A DNA stretch of 64,000 bases from Candidatus Methanomethylophilaceae archaeon (lineage in GTDB: Archaea; Thermoplasmatota; Thermoplasmata; Methanomassiliicoccales; Methanomethylophilaceae), in assembly GCA_944321505.1 (NCBI GenBank), contig CALULN010000023.1:1-64000 (forward strand). The letters are read 5' to 3'. The translations under genes and the position numbers were made by a program. Under the pieces are notes generated by a model. It saw only the letters and a program-made list of their open reading frames with translations, did not search any database and was not told the DNA's origin. Positions 1 to 8,900 of the stretch are shown piece by piece; position 1 is the first letter of the stretch; each line of letters begins with the position of its first letter.

Positions 1-213
1 TCGGTGAGGCGCTCCGACCTGAAGGACATGAGGATCGTCTCCAAATGCGACGAGCTCAGGGAGGCGGTGGTGCTGTCCAGGTCAGACGGCGAGATACAGG
101 TGATGCATCCGTCTACCTACGCGTCCACGGATCTCAGGGTGCCGAAGGGCACCGAGATCGGCGATACCGTCGTCACCGTCCAGGACGACGACGTGCTGTA
201 CTACGTCCCCTGA
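1..213 (+). CDS. C-terminal end of an unidentified protein (possibly NMD3-like)
   Basis: The reading frame is open at the left edge of the window and ends at a TGA at 211-213, so only about the last 70 residues are visible. The piece reads like a small beta-barrel domain: VVLSRSDGEIQVMHPSTY followed by alternating hydrophobic residues and an acidic VQDDDV stretch. The phrase resembling 'QVMDPxTY' reminds me of the C-terminal part of archaeal NMD3 proteins (60S export/ribosome factor homologues), but this is memory of a pattern and not a firm match. The fumarase genes follow 38 bp downstream on the same strand. Confidence 0.4.
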   Translation, partial: SVRRSDLKDMRIVSKCDELREAVVLSRSDGEIQVMHPSTYASTDLRVPKGTEIGDTVVTVQDDDVLYYVP

Positions 214-251
214 CCGATTCATATTCAAACCGCCGCGGGATACACGGTCCC

Positions 252-1124
252 ATGATACAGCTGCCGGAGACCACGGAGGACATCGTGGTGAGGCTCCTCC
301 GTCTGGCTAACACCAAGCTCCCGGAGGACATCGGCTGGGCCCTGGAGGCCGCTGCCGGTTGGGAGACAGATTCCATCGCATACTCTCAGCTGGGCGCCAT
401 AATGGACAACGCCAAGAAGGCGGAGTTCCTTGGACGCCCCATGTGCCAGGACACCGGCATACCGGTGTTCTACGTCTCCGGGAGGTTCGACTCCTCCGTC
501 AGAGGGGACATCGAGCGGGCGGTCCGCAGGGCCACCGCGGAGATCCCGCTGAGGCCGAACCTGGTGGACCCCCTGACCAGGGAGAACACCGGGGACAACA
601 CAGGTCTCGGGGCGCCTTTCATACACTATCGTCCCACGGACGATGACTTCCTGCAGATAGACGTCCTGCCCAAGGGCGCCGGGTCCGAGAACATGACGCG
701 TTTGGCCATGCTGAACCCCGCCGACGGCATCGAGGGCATCCAGCGCTTCGTGGCGGACGCCGTCCTGGATGCGGGGGGCAGGCCCTGCCCGCCCACGGTG
801 GTGGGCGTGGGCATCGGCGGCACCTCCGACCGCTGCGTGGAGCTGGCCAAGGAGGCGCTGCTCAGGCCCCTGGACGACAGGAGCAGGGACAAGTCCATCC
901 GCGACCTGGAGGAGGGGCTCTTCGTGAAGCTCAACGGATCCGGCCTGGGTCCCATGGGCTTGGGCGGGAGCACCACCGTACTAGGCGTCAGGGTGAAGAA
1001 GGAGGGTTGCCACACCGCCAGCCTCCCGGTGGCGGTGAACATCGGCTGCTGGGCAACCCGCAGGGCGTCGGTGAGGATCTACCGCGACCGCCCGCCGGAG
1101 TTCACCCAGGGGGTGTTCAGATGA
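252..1124 (+). CDS. fumA: Class I fumarate hydratase, alpha subunit
   Basis: The product is 290 aa and forms the [4Fe-4S] half of a two-subunit class I fumarase, which interconverts fumarate and malate in the cytoplasm. Visible signatures are MCQDTGIPVFY with Cys65, VGIGGTSDRC with Cys195 and NIGCWATRR with Cys266; these three cysteines are the expected cluster ligands. The ATG at 252 is chosen because the family begins just upstream of this point; the long in-frame extension back to 45 overlaps the preceding gene. The stop overlaps the beta-subunit start as ATGA (1121-1124), implying translational coupling. L-tartrate dehydratase alpha is the main alternative, since the two families are hard to separate by sequence. 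In a methanogen the enzyme would serve a partial TCA route for biosynthesis. Confidence 0.88.
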   Translation: MIQLPETTEDIVVRLLRLANTKLPEDIGWALEAAAGWETDSIAYSQLGAIMDNAKKAEFLGRPMCQDTGIPVFYVSGRFDSSVRGDIERAVRRATAEIPLRPNLVDPLTRENTGDNTGLGAPFIHYRPTDDDFLQIDVLPKGAGSENMTRLAMLNPADGIEGIQRFVADAVLDAGGRPCPPTVVGVGIGGTSDRCVELAKEALLRPLDDRSRDKSIRDLEEGLFVKLNGSGLGPMGLGGSTTVLGVRVKKEGCHTASLPVAVNIGCWATRRASVRIYRDRPPEFTQGVFR

Positions 1125-1672
1125 GGATGATTCATGCGCCTCTGTCCGAAGAAGACGTCCGCTCCCTGAGGCTGGGGGAGGTGGTCGGCATCTCCGGCCC
1201 CATCGTCACCGCCAGGGACGAGGCCCATATGCGCGCACTCGAGAAGGGTCCGGAGAACAGCCCCGGATGCCTGAGGGGCTGCGTGCTGTTCCACTGCGGT
1301 CCGATCGTCTCGGAATCGGACGGCGTGTACTCCGTGGTGGCCGCCGGTCCCACCACCAGCGCCAGGATGGACAAGCTGGAGGCGGAGATGATACGCAGGT
1401 TCGGCATCCGCGCCGTCATTGGCAAGGGGGGCATGTCCTCCGAGGTGGCCGATGCCATGCGGGAATGCGGCTGCGTCTACCTCGCCGCCGTCGGCGGCGC
1501 CGCGGTCACGTATGCGGAGAGCCTCACGGTCACCGACGTGGAGTGGAAGGACCTGGGGATGGCGGAGGCCGTGTGGGAGATGGACGCATCGTCCTTCGGG
1601 CCTCTGGTGGTTGCCATCGACGCTGATGGAGACAGCCTCTACGAATCCGTCAGGAAGCGCATCAGGAGATGA
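1121..1672 (+). CDS. fumB: Class I fumarate hydratase, beta subunit
   Basis: The product is 183 aa and corresponds to the C-terminal domain of single-chain class I fumarases, encoded here as a separate subunit. The swivelling-domain signatures are present: GCVLFHCGPIV, VVAAGPTTSARMDKLEAEMI and the IGKGGMSSEVADAM motif that helps bind substrate carboxylates. The first of two nearby ATGs (1121 and 1127) overlaps the alpha-subunit stop as ATGA and is taken as the start. The stop at 1670-1672 directly abuts the stop of the convergent gene on the other strand with no spacer. Tartrate dehydratase beta is the alternative assignment, as for the partner subunit. Confidence 0.88.
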   Translation: MRMIHAPLSEEDVRSLRLGEVVGISGPIVTARDEAHMRALEKGPENSPGCLRGCVLFHCGPIVSESDGVYSVVAAGPTTSARMDKLEAEMIRRFGIRAVIGKGGMSSEVADAMRECGCVYLAAVGGAAVTYAESLTVTDVEWKDLGMAEAVWEMDASSFGPLVVAIDADGDSLYESVRKRIRR

Positions 1673-2686
1673 TCACTCCTCGGTGTCGTCGGCGATCCAC
1701 TGGTCCCTCTTGCCTTTCCTGGCCCTGTGCTGGAACACGGCGGACGCCAGGATCAGGATGACGCACACCACCCCGCCGAGCAGCATCAGGAAGTGGGGCA
1801 GGTCGAAGCCGAAGTACTGGGTGTCCGCATCCTGGGCCATGGTGACGCTGAATCTGTTGGACACGTTGTCCTGTATGTCCACGGATATGGGGTCGCAGGA
1901 GTACCCTGCCACGTTCACGGTCAGGATGTACTCCCCAGTGGGGACGTTGGAGATGCTGAACATGCCGCTCCCGTCGGTTGCGGTCCTGTAGATGACCTTG
2001 TCGGGGTCGGAGGCCCTAGCCAGGCCGATCTCGGCGTTGGACAGGGCGTAGTTCTTCTCCGACGTGACCGTTCCGGTGACGGTCACCGTGGCCGATCTCA
2101 GCACTATCCTGGAGCTCTCGGTCAGGTCCACGGTCTGACCGGCGATGTGGATGCTGGAGTTCACTATGCGGTATGCGGAGTACGGCGGCATCGGATACTC
2201 CCACGTGGCTTCGGGATCGGGACTCAGGGTGTAAGGCGTATAGCTCGGGCTCTGCTGGGAGTCCGTCGAAGGGCTGTACGCCATGGTGTCGGCGGGAACC
2301 CTCCATATGCCGTACCCGTCCTGGACGCAGAGGAAGTGCCTGTCCCCTGATCCGAGGGTTATTGCGGGCACTTCCACGGAGAACTCCCAGCATTTCTTGT
2401 CCTGATTGTACGCCGCGGTGCCCTCGTAGGGTTTCGTGTCGTAGTACCAGATGCTCTCCGAAGAACCGGATGAGGTGTCCATCCTCGCAGCTATGATCAG
2501 CACCCTCACGGGATCGGTGCCACTGGTGGTGTCCAGGCACTCCAGCTCGCCGGTGTAGGTCACCATGTCGGCGCCGGTCGTGCCGGAATCCGCCGTGGTG
2601 TCGGAGGCGGCGAATGCCGAGGACGGCACCGCGAGAAGGATGACCGCGACGATCGCGAGGACAGTTGCACCGACACCGCTGCGCAT
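1673..2686 (-). CDS. Secreted, membrane-anchored protein with carboxypeptidase-regulatory-like domain
   Basis: The product is 337 aa and begins with a Sec signal peptide (VGATVLAIVAVILLAVPSSAFAA). Residues of roughly 190-285 form a carboxypeptidase-regulatory / CNA-B-like beta sandwich (VTVTGTVTSEKNYALSNAEIGL, then TDGSGMFSISNVPTGEYILTV), a fold that usually serves as a stalk or binding module on cell-surface proteins. One hydrophobic helix (FLMLLGGVVCVILILASAVF) and a short basic tail follow, so the protein should be anchored with its bulk outside. No catalytic motif is visible. A TATA-like box at 2708-2717 lies about 26 bp upstream of the ATG, predicting a leaderless mRNA. It is divergent from the giant surface protein gene. 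Confidence 0.72.
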   Translation of the reverse strand: MRSGVGATVLAIVAVILLAVPSSAFAASDTTADSGTTGADMVTYTGELECLDTTSGTDPVRVLIIAARMDTSSGSSESIWYYDTKPYEGTAAYNQDKKCWEFSVEVPAITLGSGDRHFLCVQDGYGIWRVPADTMAYSPSTDSQQSPSYTPYTLSPDPEATWEYPMPPYSAYRIVNSSIHIAGQTVDLTESSRIVLRSATVTVTGTVTSEKNYALSNAEIGLARASDPDKVIYRTATDGSGMFSISNVPTGEYILTVNVAGYSCDPISVDIQDNVSNRFSVTMAQDADTQYFGFDLPHFLMLLGGVVCVILILASAVFQHRARKGKRDQWIADDTEE

Positions 2687-2707
2687 GCGCGGTCAATCGC
2701 CTGCGGT

Positions 2708-2717
2708 TGATATAACC
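2708..2717 (-). promoter_or_regulatory. TATA-like box of the 337-aa surface protein gene
   Basis: On the minus strand the sequence reads GGTTATATCA. Its centre lies about 26 bp upstream of the ATG at 2686, the spacing expected when transcription starts at or next to the start codon. Confidence 0.5.
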
Positions 2718-2803
2718 GTATGCGTTCGTGCGAAGCAATCGGTTAGGAAAAGCGGACCAGCACGGCGACGGCATGCATCCAGATGCGGTTTCCGGGTGCC
2801 TGA

Positions 2804-2811
2804 TTTATAAT
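2804..2811 (+). promoter_or_regulatory. TATA-like box of the giant surface protein gene
   Basis: The sequence TTTATAAT stands out in a GC-rich context. With archaeal spacing it places the transcription start near 2832-2836, giving a leader of about 75 nt. This is unusual here, since most nearby genes appear leaderless. The 11-G tract and a Shine-Dalgarno hairpin lie inside this leader. Confidence 0.55.
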
Positions 2812-2853
2812 CGGACAACGCGCTGACATTCCCAGAGCGCCGAGTGCGCATTC

Positions 2854-2864
2854 GGGGGGGGGGG
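2854..2864 (+). repeat. Homopolymeric tract of 11 G in the 5' leader of the giant surface gene
   Basis: Eleven consecutive G residues lie 43 bp upstream of the ATG at 2908 and downstream of the predicted transcription start. Such tracts are prone to slipped-strand length change. The tract can pair with the C-rich stretch at 2882-2893, which also contains the bases that can mask the Shine-Dalgarno sequence. A GTG at 2844 opens a stop-free frame through the tract; it is out of frame with the ATG at 11 G but would be in frame at 10 G. Confidence 0.85.
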
Positions 2865-2888
2865 CGACGCCTTCTGCTTCTCCCCCGC

Positions 2889-2903
2889 CCTCCGGAAAGG
2901 AGG
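2889..2903 (+). promoter_or_regulatory. Shine-Dalgarno sequence within a possible hairpin
   Basis: The ribosome-binding site GGAGG (2899-2903) precedes the ATG at 2908 by 4 nt. It is preceded by CCTCC (2889-2893), and the two can form a five-base-pair stem with a GGAAA loop. This could hide the site, and the upstream G tract could compete for the CCTCC side. Confidence 0.45.
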
Positions 2904-2907
2904 ACAT

Positions 2908-5900
2908 ATGAAGAGATTGTTGACGCTGGTGGTGGCAGCCTTCATCGTTCTTGGATGCATTGCAGTGATGGACATATCTGCAGGCACATCCGATCAGAGC
3001 GGCGAAGCCACGCAGTACGATTACTCGCTGGACCTCGGAACAGCACAGGACGTAGACGTCCTAAATCAGAATGCCGAACAGACAGATCCTAGTGCGGATG
3101 CATTGGAGTGGTATACGCCCGTCGGCAGGACACTGACCATCGACAGTGTGGATGAACTTAGAGAGTTCGCCTACGTGGTGAATTCCGGAATCGATGATTT
3201 CGAAGGGAGAACAGTGTCTCTCGTCAAGGGCGTGTATGACATCTCCGGCTACGAGTGGAAACCCATCGGGATAACCGTCGAAGGCTCAGACGGAATACTG
3301 GTTGACTATTCGTTCAAAGGGACTTTCCTGGGCAACGGATCCACCATAGCCGGACTCACCCTCACTGCAGATGACACTCCATGCTACAGCGGGATGGACG
3401 GCGACTACTACGCTTACGGATTCTTCGGCGGAGTAGTCGGAGGCCATGTGAGCGACCTCGTGTTCACCGACTTCATGATTGACGCTCCTGGCACAAGTGC
3501 CAACAATAACACCGTAGCGGTGGCTGTGGGTGCATTGGTGATCAGCGGCAGTGTGGAGGATATCACTGTAGGCCAATCCGGCGACGATGTGATCGGGCAT
3601 TCCCGTACCGCCGGAGTAATCGGGTACGTCGGCGGTGCCAAGACCACAAGTGCACTCGGTGGCGATGACAACGTTCTGGGCGAGTTCGTCATCAGAGGCT
3701 GCGTCAACTATGCCAACGTGTCCGCTCAGTGGAACACATCCTCTCACGGAACCGCCGCCGGCATTCTGGCGACCATCAATGCGAAGGACAGCACAGCCGA
3801 CGGCTGTCTCATCATCATCTCGGACAATACCAATTACGGTGACATATGCGGATACTATTCCGCAGGAATAGTCGCCAGTGACTTCTGCAAGGCGGAGAAG
3901 GCAGTGTCCGGGAACATCAACGAGGGCAGCATCACCACTCTGGTTCCTGCCGATAGCGCCAAGGAGTCCACCAGTGCCGCAGGCATATTCCTGGGACAGG
4001 TATCCACAGGTCCCAGCGATAATGCCGGAATGACCGTTGAGGACAACATCAACAACGGCAGTGTCACCTCTTCGACCGGTACCGCTTCCGGTATAATCGG
4101 CACGATGTACAATGCAGAGGTCTATGGTAACATCAACAACGGCGATGTCACCGGATACAAAGCTGCTTCGGGCATCGTGAAGGTCATGTACGGAGGTGTC
4201 GTGGGTGGCAACGCCAACTACGGTACCGTGTCAGTGACCGTTACTGCAGTAGATGCTGACGATCTCGATGTCTACGCTGGAGGCATCGTGGGGTATGTTG
4301 CTGACAGTTCTTTCCCGGACAGGCACCTCAACGCGGAGCTTGTGGGCGCCACGTATATCGAGTCACCCAATATCGTAGACGGTACGGTCCGCGGCAATAC
4401 GGTGTACATCGGCGCACTGGCCGGATGCGCGGTGAGCGGCACTGTGTACGGTGCCGAGTCCAATCACATCGGAGCTATAGTGGTCACCGGAGGCACTGCC
4501 AAGACGCTGAGGCTCGTGGATTCGCAGATCGGTGAGCTGCGCATCAAGGGAGGACATAACCAGTCCGTCATCTACACTCTCGAATTGGACGGTTCCTCTG
4601 TAGGCGCTCTCAAGGGAATCAGCGGAGCCGTTCATACAGGCATCAACTTGGAGATCAAGGGCGGGGAGATAGGCAGTTTCAGTCTGGATTTCACCGGCAA
4701 TGACGGGACTTACACAACCATCAACCTGCTGATAACCGGTGCTGATATCGGCGAGCTGAAGGTCAGCGCCGGCACTAGAGACAGCCCCGGATACCTGAAC
4801 ATCGCTGCCACCGATGGAGGCTCGGTGGGCATTGTCGATGCCGAATGTAATGTGAGGCTGGGCACGAATGTTGGGGACAAACCGGTCGCCAATCAGGACG
4901 GCATATGCATCGTTCTCTCGCCGGAAACCATCACGCTGAATTCGAATGCATCTGGAACCGTAGCGCCCGCGTGGGCCGTCTACGACGGCGAATGGGATGA
5001 AGAGAAGTTCGGAAACGGTTCCACAACCAGCATTGGCGTGTACAACGCCGTGAGCTCGGAGGTATTCTCCGGTTCGATATCGAACGCAGTCAGCCTGAGG
5101 GATGACGTCAGCCTGTTCGTGATGCCTGGTAAGACGCTCACGGTGTCTGCGGAAGTGACCGGGACTATAGTCGGGATGCCGGGACAATCACAGCTCGAAC
5201 TTCAGTCCAACGGATTGTACGGCAGTCTGAATGCCGGCACCTACGTCGCCACCGAAGACGGGTGGGAGTCGACGGATCCAAAGATCACCGTCACCGTGGA
5301 TGACACGGAGTACGTCTTCGGCAGTTTCCAGGAGGCTCTGCTGTTCGACTATCCAGCCGATGCCCATGTCATCATAGCCCTGGGAGCAGGAGAGTACACC
5401 TACGACTTCAGTTCTTCCAGCGAAGGTTTCTCCGGGAATGTCTTGGAAATCAGGGGTGCTGGCACAGATGATGCTGTGATCATCATCCCCGGGACTTCGA
5501 CATTCACACACATCGGCGACCATACGGGCAGCAGCCTGGCCGTCTCCGGCGTGACGTTCAAGTCGGACGATACCGCAGATAGCAGTCTGAATCTGTGGAC
5601 GTTCATCGACATAACGTTCGAGGACTGCAAGTTCGACAACGTGACTGTTTCACGTATATCCGGAGGCAACGATCAGACCTTAACCGGTCATTTCGTGATG
5701 CGCAGCAACGTCTTCAAGTACAGCAACGGAACGATCACCGGCGGATTCGCCGTGACGATTCTCACAGGAAGCGTGGAGATTTCGGACAACACACTGTCCG
5801 GATATTCACGCGGGTTCAATATCAGCCTCAACGGAAGCGAGCACAGCGTCCTCATAGACGGCAACAACGTGAGCGACCTCACCAGCACATCGAAAGGCAT

Positions 5901-8900
5901 CGCGTTCCAGATCGGAGGGGACATCACGGATACGGACATCGTGGTTCGGGGCAACACCGTCAGTGATGCTCTGTATGCGGTGTCCATCCATGATTCGTCC
6001 GTCGAGACCGCCAACTCCAGGCTGATCCTGCTGGACAACACCTTGGATGGTTTGACAGCCCATGTCTTCTTCGCGGGAGATGCTGCGGAACAGCATGTGT
6101 TCATCCCGGTGCAGGCTTCCGGCAACTCCTTCGGCGACGGATTGAAGATGGTCACCGAAACCGGCACACCCGTTGAAGACGTACCGGTGGCTGTCGCTTC
6201 AGAGACGATAACCGTCACCGGCGACGTTCAGATATCATCCGCAGAGGATCTGATATCCTTCGCGGCGCTGGTCAATTCGGGAGTCGACTTCACCGGGAAG
6301 ACCGTCTCTCTGAACAACGGCATCGATTTGAGCGGATACAAATGGATACCCATCGGCTCTCCGGCACATCCGTTCACCGGCGTCTTCGATGGTCATGGAT
6401 ACACCATCAGCGGACTTAGCATCGAGAAGGTCGGTACCGAGAACATCGATCTGTATGTCGGTCTCTTCGGAAACATCCTCGGAGCACCGAACGACGAGTT
6501 CGCACAGGTCTCCGACCTGTATTCGGACGGTTCGCTCAACGAAGGCGCAATCTCTGACGGGAACTACACTGCAGTGGTCAGGAATCTGATCCTCTCCGAT
6601 GTGAACGTCCGGGCCAGCGGTTCATTCGTCGCCGCGGTTGCGGGTCTGGCGGAGAACGCCCTGTTCTGTGATGTGCATGTGGTCAACGGCACCGTGGTCG
6701 GCACCAACTCCGTCGGGGGAATCGTCGGCCGCGGATACAGTGTCGTCATCGACGGATGCAGTGCGGGCTCAGAAAGCACCGATACCAAGGTGGAGACGTA
6801 CAACGATGCTAAGGGGAGCATCTACAACATCGGCGGTATTGCAGGTGCTTTGCGTGCGGCCGACAGTGGATACCCCAGCGCCGTCGTCTTCACAGAAAAC
6901 CGGGCCGACCTGTCGGTGAAGCTCACAACCGGCGGTGCCGGAGGCATAGTGGGACATTCCAACGGGAGTGCATTGCTGATATACGGCTGTGAGAACCGCG
7001 GTGACGTTACCATCACGGAAGTCGGCACCGTCAAATATGCATACAACGCCATAGCCGGAGGCATCGTGGGGCTGTTCCAGGACAATCCCGACAATACCAT
7101 CGTGAACAGCTTCAATTACGGCAGGATCTCCACCGCTGATTCGGTCGACAATCCTGCCGGTGCACTGGCAGGCATAGCCAACTACTATGGCGGTCTGGTT
7201 GTCGGCTCCGGCAATTACGGTGAGATAACCGGCGATGCATACTATGTCGCAGGCATCATCGGCCACGGGACCACCGTGACCATCGAGGAGTGTTTCAACG
7301 AGGGTGCGATTTCCCTTGCAGAGGGAAACACTGTCGGATACAAATCGACAATCTGCGCGGGAACCACCGTCGCCACCTACAAGGATATGGAGTTCAAGGA
7401 TGTCGGCGCTCTCCTTGATGCGCTGGTGAAGGCCGCCAAGAAGGCCAACACGCTCACCGATTCGGGTGCAACCGTCCATCTCGTGGGCGTGACCGTCGAA
7501 GACAACACCGGCATTCTGAACCTTCCGGAGTATCTGAACGTCCTGACCGCGGACGAGAGCGTCTGCGCGGGAATCGAAGTCGGCGACCGTGGTGTGTATG
7601 ATTCCGAGAAGCTGTACAACAACATCGTCCTGGAGCTCGGTGTCCCCGGCGCAGAGGTGACCGTGGGCGATGTGCATGCGACAGACCATGAGGGGCAGCT
7701 GACCCTTTCCGCCGACGATATGTCCGTCACCGTCAACGGCCAGATCGGCATCATCAGGCTGACGGCGGCCGTCGGCATGACCGTGATCAACAACGGGACT
7801 ATCGGAGATGTGACCGCCGGAGACTACGACGGCCCCACCGATGGCACCGGGATAACGGTCTACAACGGCTCCGAGGACGACAAGACCGTTCAGCTTGGCG
7901 GTGTGTCGTCTGGGGTGGCCAACATGGTCTTCCACAACTACGGCAGTCTGAAGGACGAGGCGCTCGGCAACGGCGACTACCTCATAAGGGTTGGTAAGGC
8001 GAACGTGTACTGGCAGACAAACACCTTCGTCCTGTACAACCACAGCGGGGCGGAGATCGTTGGCAAGAGAGTCAATTCCTCAGAGCAGGGCGGTCAGAAC
8101 TACCTGTTCTACATGCCCGGCGGCCAGAGTATAGTGCTCAACATCATGGAGAGTTCGAAGCTCGTCAACAAGACCGATTCCACCAGTACATGGTTCATGT
8201 ACTACGGTCTGGACGGCGTCAACAGGACTCCTGAGTCGGAGTACAAAGGCACTCTGACGATCTCATGCGCATCCGGCACGGTGTTCATGGGTGCGGACGG
8301 CACAACGCCGACATCCATAACCAAGAGCATGTGGGTCGGAAGCGATGACGGCGATGCCATAGGCGAGTTCGTCTCGCCCTTGGCGGTCACGTTCACCGGT
8401 TTCCCCGATGGAACCGTGATAACCGTCATCGACTCCGCCGGAGGGGAACTCGTCGTGGACGGGAACAGCATCAGTCTGGCTCCCGGCGACTACACCGCCG
8501 TGGGATCTTTGGATGGCTATGTCTTCGAGCCGAAGGTGTTCACCGTCGGATCGACTGCAGTGTCCGTGAATCTGGAAGCGGCTCTGGAGGAGCCGACGCT
8601 TGAGTATGAGGTCGAACTGACTGCTGACGGCGCCACCATCACGCTGACGGCGACCCATGTGCTGGACGATGTGCAGTTCGAGTACTATGCGGTCTCCGGA
8701 GGCGCCGACACCAAGCTGGAAGCTAATACGATGGACGTCGAGAAGTACGGCACCTACAGCTTCTACGTTGTGGCGTCCGTAGGCGGGTACACTGCGAAAT
8801 CGCAGACCGTCGATGTGGAGGTCGACCTCCCGATTGCGAAGGTTGAAGTGACATTCTCGCCCAAGAACCCTGTCCATGGTGCCGAGGTCACGGCGCATGT

